Assembly (NCBI GenBank): GCA_003142015.1
Contig: PLOI01000055.1
Coordinates: 1 to 32,609 of the forward strand
DNA length: 32,609 nt
Direction of reading: 5' to 3'
From: Acidobacteriaceae bacterium
GTDB taxonomy: Bacteria > Acidobacteriota > Terriglobia > Terriglobales > Acidobacteriaceae
Within the stretch, counting starts at the first letter, position 1. Every line of letters starts with the position of its first letter. Shown in pieces: positions 8,754 through 15,600 of the stretch. Made by a program: the position numbers and the translations under genes. The notes beneath the pieces are model-generated. The model searched no databases. It was not told the origin of the DNA and saw nothing but the letters and a program-made list of their open reading frames with translations.

Positions 8754-9590
8754 ATGACGCAACGCAAACAATTAGAAGCGCGAAGATTCTTGGCTGGCCG
8801 AGTTCTCTGGGGGCTAGTTGCCTTATTGGTTTTTGCGGCCGCTCCCGGCCAGGTTCCGGCAGAGCCGGCGCCAGCGGCTATTGCAGCTTTCAACTCTTAT
8901 ATTGGCGCGGTCGAGTCGCGCCTCGCCGAGCAGCATCGGTCACAAAATGGAGTCCTTGCTCCGGTGACTTCGGGGCCGGAAAACGAGATGCGGCTGAGAC
9001 GCGGAGAGCTGATTGTGGAGAAGCTCACGCCTTCAGCGGGCGCGGAATTGCCCGGAGCGATGCTGCACCACTGGCGCGGCACCGCGTTCGCCCCCGGAGC
9101 CACGGCTGCGGATTTTGAGCGGCTGATGAAGGATTTCAACGCTTATCCGCAACACTTTTCTCCGCAGGTTGTCCAGGCAAAAACCCTGACGCAACAGGGT
9201 GATCGTTTTCAGGCATCGATACGGGTACGCCAGCGGCACGTGATCACGGTGGTGATGGATACGAACTACGACATTACTTTTGAACGGCTGGATGCACGGC
9301 ATGGATACAGCATCTCGCGAAGCACGCGGATTGCCGAGATCGACTCGCCCGGTACGAGCCGAGAACGCGTGCTGAATTCCAAGGAGGAACATGGCTTTCT
9401 TTGGCGACTGAATACTTACTGGAGTTACGAGGAGCGAGACGGAGGGCTTTACATGCAGATTGAGTCAGTCTCGCTGACGCGGTCGATTCCAACCGGCCTT
9501 GGCTGGGCGGTTGGACCGTTTGTGGAGAGCGTTCCGCGCGAATCGCTGGAGTTCACATTGCGATCGACATGCGATGCGCTGCGGAGATAG
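8754..9590 (+). CDS. Exported protein of unknown function
   Basis: This 278-residue protein is read from the ATG at 8754, which has AAGGTG six bases upstream. The track start at GTG 8682 would add 24 residues that look non-coding and put the signal sequence too far inside. The N-terminus is a basic region plus hydrophobic stretch (VLWGLVALLVFAAAPGQVPA), a probable signal peptide. The rest has alternating beta strands and one long helix-like start (AAIAAFNSYIGAVESRLAEQ). Phrases such as DFERLMKDFNAYPQHFSPQV and the final Trp/Tyr-rich strands followed by SLEFTLRSTCDALRR recall START/SRPBCC-like lipid-binding folds, but this is a shape impression only. No enzymatic motif was recognised. It is divergent from the winged-helix regulator and followed by a paired-hairpin repeat. 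Confidence 0.7.
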   Translation: MTQRKQLEARRFLAGRVLWGLVALLVFAAAPGQVPAEPAPAAIAAFNSYIGAVESRLAEQHRSQNGVLAPVTSGPENEMRLRRGELIVEKLTPSAGAELPGAMLHHWRGTAFAPGATAADFERLMKDFNAYPQHFSPQVVQAKTLTQQGDRFQASIRVRQRHVITVVMDTNYDITFERLDARHGYSISRSTRIAEIDSPGTSRERVLNSKEEHGFLWRLNTYWSYEERDGGLYMQIESVSLTRSIPTGLGWAVGPFVESVPRESLEFTLRSTCDALRR

Positions 9591-9631
9591 GGACTGAAGA
9601 AATTTCCGAGCAGGGTCTTACAGCGAGCGAC

Positions 9632-9735
9632 CATTCCTTCCGGGGCTAAAGCCCGCGTTGGTTCTGCTGACTTTATGCGGGGGTTGAAACTCCCGTCTCC
9701 CTCCGGATCGAGTTTATTCGGAGACTGTAAAGACC
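9632..9735. repeat. Paired-hairpin intergenic repeat, copy 2
   Basis: Hairpin one is GGGCT-AA-AGCCC (9643-9654). Hairpin two is GCGGGGGTT-GA-AACTCCCGT (9677-9696), in which two of nine pairs are G-U wobbles. The following CCCTCCGGATCGAGTTTATT (9700 region) is nearly the same as in the copy at 24517-24600. The wobble pairs keep the fold at RNA level but not at DNA level. Confidence 0.75.
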
Positions 9736-9838
9736 CCGTTGATCTTGCCGCATCTGCGACGCGGTTCAATCTGCGGCATTCAAAGCCTCAATTTCAGAAC
9801 CTCAACTTGTTCGGAGTTCCATTGGAAAGGATACGAAG

Positions 9839-10537
9839 ATGAATGCTCAAGCAGCCACAGCGAGGGATGAAGTGGTTTTTGCATCTGCGCGGCGAGTGAA
9901 TCAGGCGCTGACGGCTCGAATGGAGAAGCGCGCGTTGCAGTGGATGGCCGAGAGAGCGCCGAAGTGGGTGAGTTCGGACCAACTGACTCTGATGGGTTTT
10001 TGCGCGCAGGTGGGAGCTGGAATCTTCTATGGATTGTCGCGCTACAACCGCTACGCTCTGTTGCTGGTGATTCTGTGCCTCGTGCTGAACTGGCTGGGAG
10101 ACAGCATGGACGGGACACTGGCCCGAGTGCGCCGGCAACAGCGCCCGCGCTATGGATTCTATGTGGATCACATGGCGGATATCTTTGGAGCCGTCGCGCT
10201 GATGTGCGGGCTGGGCTGCTCCGGATTTCTGCACTGGCAGACGGCGGTCGCCATGCTTGTGGCGTTTCTGCTGCTGTCGAGCGAGAGCTACCTGGCCACA
10301 TATACTTTGACCTGCTTTCAACTTTCGCAAGGGATTTTCGGCCCCACGGAGATTCGGATTCTGCTGATTATCGGCAACCTGGCGCTACTGCGCAGCCCTT
10401 ACTCGACGCTGTTCGGGCACAAGATGCTGCTGTTTGATCTGGGAGGGACAATAGCAGCGGCGAGCATGTTCGCGATGGCGATGGCCGTCACCGTGCGGCA
10501 TACGGCGCAGCTCTACCGGCAGGAGCCGTTGCCGTGA
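9839..10537 (+). CDS. CDP-alcohol phosphatidyltransferase family membrane enzyme
   Basis: This is an integral membrane enzyme of 232 residues that transfers a phosphatidyl or similar phospho-alcohol group from a CDP-linked donor to an alcohol acceptor. The family signature D-x2-D-G-x2-A-R-xn-G-x3-D-x3-D is intact: GDSMDGTLARVRRQQRPRYG followed by FYVDHMAD, so all four metal-binding/catalytic Asp are present. Around it are about six hydrophobic segments (for example YALLLVILCLVLNWLG and WQTAVAMLVAFLLL). An N-terminal soluble stretch of about 50 residues precedes the first membrane segment. The ATG is preceded by GGAAAGG eight bases upstream. The downstream GtrA-like gene overlaps by GTGA, so the two are probably co-translated. 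The acceptor alcohol cannot be told from sequence; inositol-phosphate, glycerol-phosphate or an unusual polar head are all possible. Confidence 0.88.
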   Translation: MNAQAATARDEVVFASARRVNQALTARMEKRALQWMAERAPKWVSSDQLTLMGFCAQVGAGIFYGLSRYNRYALLLVILCLVLNWLGDSMDGTLARVRRQQRPRYGFYVDHMADIFGAVALMCGLGCSGFLHWQTAVAMLVAFLLLSSESYLATYTLTCFQLSQGIFGPTEIRILLIIGNLALLRSPYSTLFGHKMLLFDLGGTIAAASMFAMAMAVTVRHTAQLYRQEPLP

Positions 10538-10929
10538 ACACCTTTATCCGCTGGGGTAAGTTCAACCTGGTGGGAGCCATGGGGATGGTTGTGCAGCTTG
10601 GCACGCTCGCTTTCTTCGACCGTTGGGCAGCGGGCCATTACCTTTATGCTTCGGCCGCGGCCATAGAGCTTACGCTGTTGCACAACTTTGTGTGGCACGT
10701 GCACTACACGTGGAGGGACCGCAGAGACGACTCCGCGCTACTGGCCCAATTGACGCGATTTCATCTTTCAAACGGGCTGGTTTCCATGCTGGGGAATCTT
10801 GCGTTGATGCGAATACTGGTCGACGGGGCGCACATGCCGCTGCTCGCCTCGAATGGTATTGCGATTCTGTGCTGCTCAATTGTCAACTTCTTCCTCGGAG
10901 ATAACTTGGCGTTCGCGACAAGAAGGTAG
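10534..10929 (+). CDS. GtrA-like four-helix membrane protein
   Basis: This 131-residue protein has four predicted membrane segments. The GtrA pattern is recognisable: FNLVGAMGMVVQLGTLAFF at the start, the conserved NFVWHVHYTWRDR between helices two and three, RFHLSNGLVSMLGNLALM, and a final NFFLGDNLAF. GtrA-family members are thought to help move undecaprenyl-linked sugars or other lipid-linked groups across the inner membrane. It starts at GTG 10534, overlapping the stop of the CDP-alcohol phosphatidyltransferase gene (GTGA). That coupling suggests its substrate is a product of, or a partner to, that enzyme, which is an inference. It is followed by the inverted-repeat element at 10966-11127. 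Confidence 0.85.
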   Translation: MNTFIRWGKFNLVGAMGMVVQLGTLAFFDRWAAGHYLYASAAAIELTLLHNFVWHVHYTWRDRRDDSALLAQLTRFHLSNGLVSMLGNLALMRILVDGAHMPLLASNGIAILCCSIVNFFLGDNLAFATRR

Positions 10930-10965
10930 GCACTCCTCTCACTACATATAGCTCTCAGTGGCACA

Positions 10966-11127
10966 GCTAAGGAACCTCTGAATGAGCCCGTGTTGTAAGG
11001 CCACACTTCCTCAGGGGCTAAAGCCCACGTTGGTTATGCCGCATTTACGGCGCCCTTCGGCTGCGCTCAGGGCAGGCTTTAAAGCCGCGCCCTTTCAAAA
11101 CTCCGACTTAATCAGAGGTTCCTTAGC
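10966..11127. repeat. 162-bp element with perfect 16-bp terminal inverted repeats (MITE/REP-like)
   Basis: The left end GCTAAGGAACCTCTGA (10966-10981) is the exact reverse complement of the right end TCAGAGGTTCCTTAGC (11112-11127). Inside are GGGCT-AA-AGCCC (11015-11026), GCCGCATTTACGGC just after, CCCTTCGGCTGCGCTCAGGG and the perfect palindrome GGCTTTAAAGCC (11075-11086). It has no coding capacity. Parts recur at 8-21, 24409-24460 and 24630-24656, so it is a family. No obvious target-site duplication is seen at the ends. Confidence 0.8.
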
Positions 11128-11168
11128 GCTTCACTTCAGCGTCTCTCTGGCCAGCGTGGGGGGCCTGC

Positions 11169-13046
11169 TCAATCCCGTTCGAGATACCAGGGAATGTTGA
11201 TGACGACAATGCGCCGGTTGCCGCGGAGCAGCAGGATGACCTTCAGCATATCGGCGCGGCGGTTATGGAGCAGATTTTCCCACCAGTGGTACACCACCAG
11301 CTCCGGCACCAGCACACAGACCTTGTTGAAGGTGGACTCCCGTTCCACGGTCAGGATGTAATCGACCATTGGTCCGAGGACATAGCGGAAGGGCGATTGC
11401 AGAATTTTGAGCGCGGGGACGCACTTGCCGGCCGCACGCAGGGGCGCGGCTACATCAGTCTCCCATGCCAGGGAGATCGGGTCCGGCTCGTCGCCGGTCT
11501 GCACGTGCACGCAGCGAATATCGCAGGACATGCCGAGCGCAAAGGAGAGCGCCTTCTCGGTAATCCGGCTCCAGCGGTCGATGGGCAGCACCACGATGGG
11601 TTGGCTGATCTGAGCCGGAACGATGGGCCGGTCGAGAGCAGTGTCGCGGTCCACGCCAACGTAGTGGCGATGGACGGCGTGCATCAAGAGGATCATGACG
11701 GCAATCAGGAGCGCGGTGATCCATGCGCCCTGTGCGAATTTGGCGACCAACACCACCACGGCAGTGATACCCGTGGCCACGGCTCCCAAGCCGTTGACGG
11801 CCATGCGAAACGGCGCATTGCCCTGACGCTTCCAGTGCATCACCATTCCAGCTTGCGAGAGCGTGAAGGCCATGAATGCGCCGACAGCGAAGAGCGGAAT
11901 GAGCCGGTCAGTGACGCCGCCGAAGATGATCAGGAGCAGCGCGGTGAGCGCGACCAGAACATAGATTCCCCAGGAGTAGAGCAGCCTGCGTCCGCGCAGC
12001 AGAAAAACGTGGGGCAAGTAGTCATCGAGGGCGATGACGCGGGTGAGGCGCGGGAAATCGGCAAAAGCTGTGTTGGCAGAGAGTGCGAGCACCAGCAGCA
12101 CCGATGCGATGGTGATGTAGTAGAAGGCTCCATGTCCCATGACGGCGCGCGTCAGCATGGAGAGCACGCTCTCGTAGCCGGGACCGTTGGGGTTGGTGGC
12201 GGCGATGCCGTAGGCGCGGCACAGCAGAGCAATACCGGCCAACAGCACCGCCAGCAGGACAACGATGATGGTGAGCGTGATTTTAGCGTTCCTTCGCGTG
12301 TCGTCGCGGAAGGCCATCACGCCGTTACTCACCGCCTCCACGCCGGTCATGGCCGTGCAGCCGGAAGCGAAGACTTTCAACAGGAGCCACAGGCTGACAG
12401 CAGTGGTGGCCGCGGGCAATGGGGGCAGCGCCGTGACAGGATGGGGCGGGCCTGCGCTGTGCAGCACTTGCCACAAGCCGACGCCGATAACAATCAAGAG
12501 CGTTCCCGTGAACAAGTAAGTGGGAATCATGAAGACCACGCCGGTGTCGTGGACGCCGCGCATATTGATCACGGTCAAAATGGCCAATACCAGCAGGCAT
12601 AGTTGCAAAGTGTACGGCTGCAAGCCGGGAGCGGCGGAGATGAGCGCGCCCACGCCGGCCGAGATGCCCACGGCGGCAGTGAGCGTGTAGTCGATCATGA
12701 GAGCGGCTGCGGCCAGCAGGCCCGCGCCCTCGCTCAGGTTCCGGCTGGCCACAGTGTAGGAGCCGCCGCCTTGGGGGTAGGCGTCGATGGTCTGGCGATA
12801 GCTGAAGTAGACGATGGCGAGTAATGCCACGATGGCCGCGCTCACCGGCGCGATGTAGTGAACGCCGAGAAGGCCCAGCGGAATGAGCAGCGTGAGCGCG
12901 GCCTCGGGGCCGTATGCGGCCGAACTGAGGGCGTCCAGGCCGAAGACGGGGATGCCTGCGACCGGGCCGATGTGTTCGGCGCGTTCTTCGCTGGTGGCCA
13001 GCGGCCGGCCGAAGAGCAGATTCAATATGCGGGAAGATAAAGCCAT
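11169..13046 (-). CDS. KimA-like APC-superfamily permease (probable K+ importer)
   Basis: This 625-residue inner-membrane transporter has about twelve membrane helices followed by a cytoplasmic domain of about 150 residues. The track start at 13193 would overlap the regulator gene at 13159; the ATG at 13046 gives MALSSRILNLLFGRPLATSE, matching the N-terminal start of Bacillus KimA (formerly YdaO). Shared family features are GLDALSSAAYGPEAAL, YRQTIDAYPQGGGSYTVAS, GCTAMTGVEAVSNGVMAF, LIPLFAVGAFMAFTLSQAGM and a universal-stress-like C-terminal domain ending near WWENLLHNRRADML. KimA is a high-affinity potassium/proton symporter inhibited by c-di-AMP; whether that control applies here is unknown. 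It could instead be annotated as a generic amino-acid permease, but the length and the C-terminal domain favour KimA. The start has only a weak Shine-Dalgarno. Confidence 0.82.
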   Translation of the reverse strand: MALSSRILNLLFGRPLATSEERAEHIGPVAGIPVFGLDALSSAAYGPEAALTLLIPLGLLGVHYIAPVSAAIVALLAIVYFSYRQTIDAYPQGGGSYTVASRNLSEGAGLLAAAALMIDYTLTAAVGISAGVGALISAAPGLQPYTLQLCLLVLAILTVINMRGVHDTGVVFMIPTYLFTGTLLIVIGVGLWQVLHSAGPPHPVTALPPLPAATTAVSLWLLLKVFASGCTAMTGVEAVSNGVMAFRDDTRRNAKITLTIIVVLLAVLLAGIALLCRAYGIAATNPNGPGYESVLSMLTRAVMGHGAFYYITIASVLLVLALSANTAFADFPRLTRVIALDDYLPHVFLLRGRRLLYSWGIYVLVALTALLLIIFGGVTDRLIPLFAVGAFMAFTLSQAGMVMHWKRQGNAPFRMAVNGLGAVATGITAVVVLVAKFAQGAWITALLIAVMILLMHAVHRHYVGVDRDTALDRPIVPAQISQPIVVLPIDRWSRITEKALSFALGMSCDIRCVHVQTGDEPDPISLAWETDVAAPLRAAGKCVPALKILQSPFRYVLGPMVDYILTVERESTFNKVCVLVPELVVYHWWENLLHNRRADMLKVILLLRGNRRIVVINIPWYLERD

Positions 13047-13158
13047 GTTATGTTGTCCGGCAGCAGTGGAGATGGGAAGAGATGGCCGCCAAAAGCATTG
13101 TCTCACGAACGCTGCGACTGAGAACGGCCGATAACTCGATGCTATACCATGCTCGCGC

Positions 13159-14004
13159 TCAAACGCGCAGCACCTCGACGCCGCTTTTTTCAAATGCCGC
13201 CACTGTTTCTTCCGAAGTTCCGGTGTCGGTAATCACCATATGAATATCCGAGATTCCGCAGATTCGCCAGCCGGCGGTAACATCGAACTTACTGTGATCC
13301 ACTACCGCGACCCTCCGCCGCGAAGCCCTGACCAATGCCGAGTTAAAATCAGCTTCATCAGAACTGAAGCAGGTCGCACCCCATTCCGGATCAAGGCCAT
13401 CCGCGCCAATAAACAGCGTGTGGATCAATATCCCGCTTAAACTTTGAACTGCCGTGGGGCCCACCAGGGAGAACCAGTCTCCGCGCAGATGGCCTCCTGT
13501 AACATAGACATTGAGGTCTTTGCGCTTGGACAATTCCATAGGAATATTAACCGTATTAGTGACCACTGTAATATTAAAGTTCTGAGGAAGGCTTCTAACT
13601 ACTTCCGTGGTCGTCGTTCCGGGGGTGAGTGCAATCGTCTCGCCGGCTCCTACCAATGCAGCGGCAGCTCGGGCAATGCGGCGCTTTTCATCCGCGAACT
13701 TCTCAACCTGCGCCTGAAAGGATCGGTCATTGCGGAAAGGCTCATAAAACAGCGGCTCGATGGAGACAGCTCCGCCATGTGTCCTGCGCAGTCGCCCATC
13801 TTTTTCCAGAAGGTCAAGATCCCGCCGGGTTGTAACCACCGAAACGGCGAATCGTGAACTTAGTTCATCTACGGAGACCGAGCCGGTTTCCCGCAGGATT
13901 TCAAGAATCGCCGTGAGCCGCAAGGATTGCTTGTCCGATAAGGCGTTCCCGGCTGTGTTCACTCCCGAAGATTGGGAAGTCGAGAATGAGTGTTGCTTTG
14001 CCAT
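13159..14004 (-). CDS. DeoR/GlpR-family transcriptional repressor
   Basis: This 281-residue cytoplasmic regulator of sugar-phosphate-responsive type has an N-terminal helix-turn-helix (about residues 26-80: RLTAILEILRETGSVSVDEL, then FAVSVVTTRRDLDLLEKDGR and the wing LRRTHGGAV). A DeoRC sensor domain follows, with the phosphosugar-binding features TPGTTTTEVVRSL, VVTNTVNIPMEL, VYVTGGHLRGD and a conserved FIGADGLDPEWG. It is transcribed divergently from two cupin phosphoglucose-isomerase genes. DeoR-type repressors usually control adjacent sugar genes and are relieved by a phosphorylated intermediate, so it probably governs those genes and perhaps the wider locus to 24424. An N-terminal extension of about 20 residues rich in Ser/Thr precedes the helix-turn-helix; a later start is possible. 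Confidence 0.9.
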   Translation of the reverse strand: MAKQHSFSTSQSSGVNTAGNALSDKQSLRLTAILEILRETGSVSVDELSSRFAVSVVTTRRDLDLLEKDGRLRRTHGGAVSIEPLFYEPFRNDRSFQAQVEKFADEKRRIARAAAALVGAGETIALTPGTTTTEVVRSLPQNFNITVVTNTVNIPMELSKRKDLNVYVTGGHLRGDWFSLVGPTAVQSLSGILIHTLFIGADGLDPEWGATCFSSDEADFNSALVRASRRRVAVVDHSKFDVTAGWRICGISDIHMVITDTGTSEETVAAFEKSGVEVLRV

Positions 14005-14166
14005 ATAACATAGCCTCGCATGCCTGACCTTGCATTCTGGTGTTCATCCGAATACAAAGGCGGCCGTGTACTATATATATATTATTGCCGCTCTGGCTGG
14101 CTATGGAAATTCACTCTGCTTTTGCGGTTTTCCGGAAGCAGCCATCAGGACCGGAGGTGGTTGACT
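14005..14166. promoter_or_regulatory. Divergent control region between DeoR-type repressor and cupin isomerases
   Basis: This 162-base gap separates divergently transcribed genes. It contains an AT-rich patch, TGTACTATATATATATTATT (about 14067-14086), suitable for a plus-strand -10 region, about 80 bases before the strong GGAGGTG ribosome site at 14153. I could not find a convincing -35 or a clear palindromic operator. Confidence 0.35.
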
Positions 14167-14739
14167 ATGATCTCTAGCGGAGACTACGCGCCCCCGGAAG
14201 CTCAGATCGATTGGCTGACCGGGATGATGCGCGGCTCAGCCGTTCAAGAGGCAACGAAAACGCTGAGAGATATGGCAAGGTTGTTTCACGACGCCGATTC
14301 GCTGCGCCGCATGGATGAAAACACCGTAGTGTACCGCGTTCAGTGGACGGAGCCAGTGGCACAAGGAACGACGGGCGGCCTCTTTTGGGGATCGACAATC
14401 ATTGAGCCCGGCCGAGTAGGCGATGAGTACTTTATGACCCATGGCCATTTTCATTCAAGGCGCGACCGGGGAGAATATTACGGCACCATCGGCGGCAAAG
14501 GCTTGCTGGTACTTATGGATGAGAGCCGCGCCACCCGGACCGATGCGATGTTCCCTGGAAGCCTGCACTACATTACCGGCGGCCTTGCGCATCGCGTCGT
14601 AAATACCGGCGATGAACCATTGCTTTTTGGGGCATGCTGGCCGAGCGATGCAGGCCACGACTATTCATCGATAAAGGCCAAAGGATTTGGGGCGCGCGTC
14701 CTGCTTCGCGGCGGAGGGCCCGCAGTGATACACGCTTGA
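14167..14739 (+). CDS. Cupin-type glucose-6-phosphate isomerase family protein
   Basis: This 190-residue protein belongs to the archaeal-type cupin phosphoglucose isomerase family (Pfam GPI), which interconverts glucose 6-phosphate and fructose 6-phosphate using a bound metal. The ATG at 14167 is chosen over the track start at 14020 because GGAGGTG lies seven bases upstream and the extra 49 residues look non-coding. The metal-binding motif is clear: THGHFHSRRDRGEYY, with the two His and the Glu of cupin motif 1. Cupin motif 2 is GGLAHRVVNTGDEPLLF with the last His. The end, DAGHDYSSIKAKGFGARVLL, matches the family (DAGHDY...KGF). It is unrelated to the usual bacterial PGI. A second paralogue follows 66 bases downstream. 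The substrate may be another sugar phosphate; isomerase chemistry is well supported. Confidence 0.85.
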   Translation: MISSGDYAPPEAQIDWLTGMMRGSAVQEATKTLRDMARLFHDADSLRRMDENTVVYRVQWTEPVAQGTTGGLFWGSTIIEPGRVGDEYFMTHGHFHSRRDRGEYYGTIGGKGLLVLMDESRATRTDAMFPGSLHYITGGLAHRVVNTGDEPLLFGACWPSDAGHDYSSIKAKGFGARVLLRGGGPAVIHA

Positions 14740-14805
14740 GCCGGGAGTTCTATCCTGCTCAAGACGTTTAACAACACGGAAGCGCACGATTGTAACTGCT
14801 TCGAT

Positions 14806-15582
14806 ATGCCGTTTTATCCTCAACTCGATATTCGGCTCAGCGCCGGACCGCTCGCATTTGACTACGGTCAAGGCGTCTTCGGCCCTTATCCGGAGTTACG
14901 CAGCCTGGATGCCATCCGCTATAGTTTGCTCTCTCCAAACTGCGATGGCCCCGATCCTGTTTATTGCATCGCGATGGATGTAAGGCGGAAAGAACATACC
15001 GAGGCGCTAAGGCAGCGGATGTTGCTGTTCGGAGTTGTTGCTTATGAAAGCGGGCGGCTGGGCGATGAGCCGGTTCGCAGCCAGGGCCATGTTCATGCCA
15101 TAGCTCCCCACTGCGGATGGTCCACTCCAGAACTTATCGAGATATGGCAAGGAAACGCCATCATCTATGCGCAAGAGAAGGTGCTTGACGATCCTGGCCA
15201 CTGCGTAGCAATTGAGGCCGGCCCTGGAGACAAGGTTGTTATCCCTCCTGGCTGGGCGCACTGCATCATCAATGGAAATCCAGAGGCCCGGATGATGTTC
15301 GGAGCATGGTGCGACCGGCAATATGGATTCGATTATGATGATGTGCGCGCGCATGGTGGACTGGCTTGGCGTCCACTCCTGCGGGAAGACGGCATAGAAT
15401 GGCAGCGCAACTCGACTTATGCGCCCTCTCGACTGGTATGCAGAACCGCTCGCGCTTATCCTGAACTGGGCGTATCGGACGCACTGCCCATCTATGAACA
15501 ATTTGCGCGCGATCCGAGCTCCATGCAGTGGGTCTCGGAACCGGCAGCAGTGGAAGATATCTGGGATGCCTTTGAGCCTTGA
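14806..15582 (+). CDS. Second cupin phosphoglucose-isomerase-like protein
   Basis: This 258-residue paralogue of the preceding gene has a longer N-terminal and C-terminal extension. The cupin core is visible: VRSQGHVHAIAPHCGWSTPE followed by LIEIWQGNAIIY, then VIPPGWAHCIINGNPEARMM with the motif-2 His, and CDRQYGFDYDDVRAHGGLAW, which corresponds to the DAGHDY...KGF end of the family. Motif 1 has an insertion (GHVHAIAPHCGWSTPELIE) between the His pair and the Glu compared with the first copy (GHFHSRRDRGEYY). That could change substrate choice. There is no good Shine-Dalgarno at the ATG, so it may depend on translation of the upstream gene. The last 60 residues are poorly conserved. It ends 18 bases from the convergent DUF4185-like gene. 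Confidence 0.78.
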   Translation: MPFYPQLDIRLSAGPLAFDYGQGVFGPYPELRSLDAIRYSLLSPNCDGPDPVYCIAMDVRRKEHTEALRQRMLLFGVVAYESGRLGDEPVRSQGHVHAIAPHCGWSTPELIEIWQGNAIIYAQEKVLDDPGHCVAIEAGPGDKVVIPPGWAHCIINGNPEARMMFGAWCDRQYGFDYDDVRAHGGLAWRPLLREDGIEWQRNSTYAPSRLVCRTARAYPELGVSDALPIYEQFARDPSSMQWVSEPAAVEDIWDAFEP

Positions 15583-15600
15583 ACTGCGCCGCGGTGAAGC

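Noticed and set aside
11265-12602. 445-residue plus-strand ORF
   Set aside because: It lies antisense to the KimA-like permease, is rich in His/Gln/Asp/Gly as expected of a GC-rich shadow frame, and has no recognisable domain.
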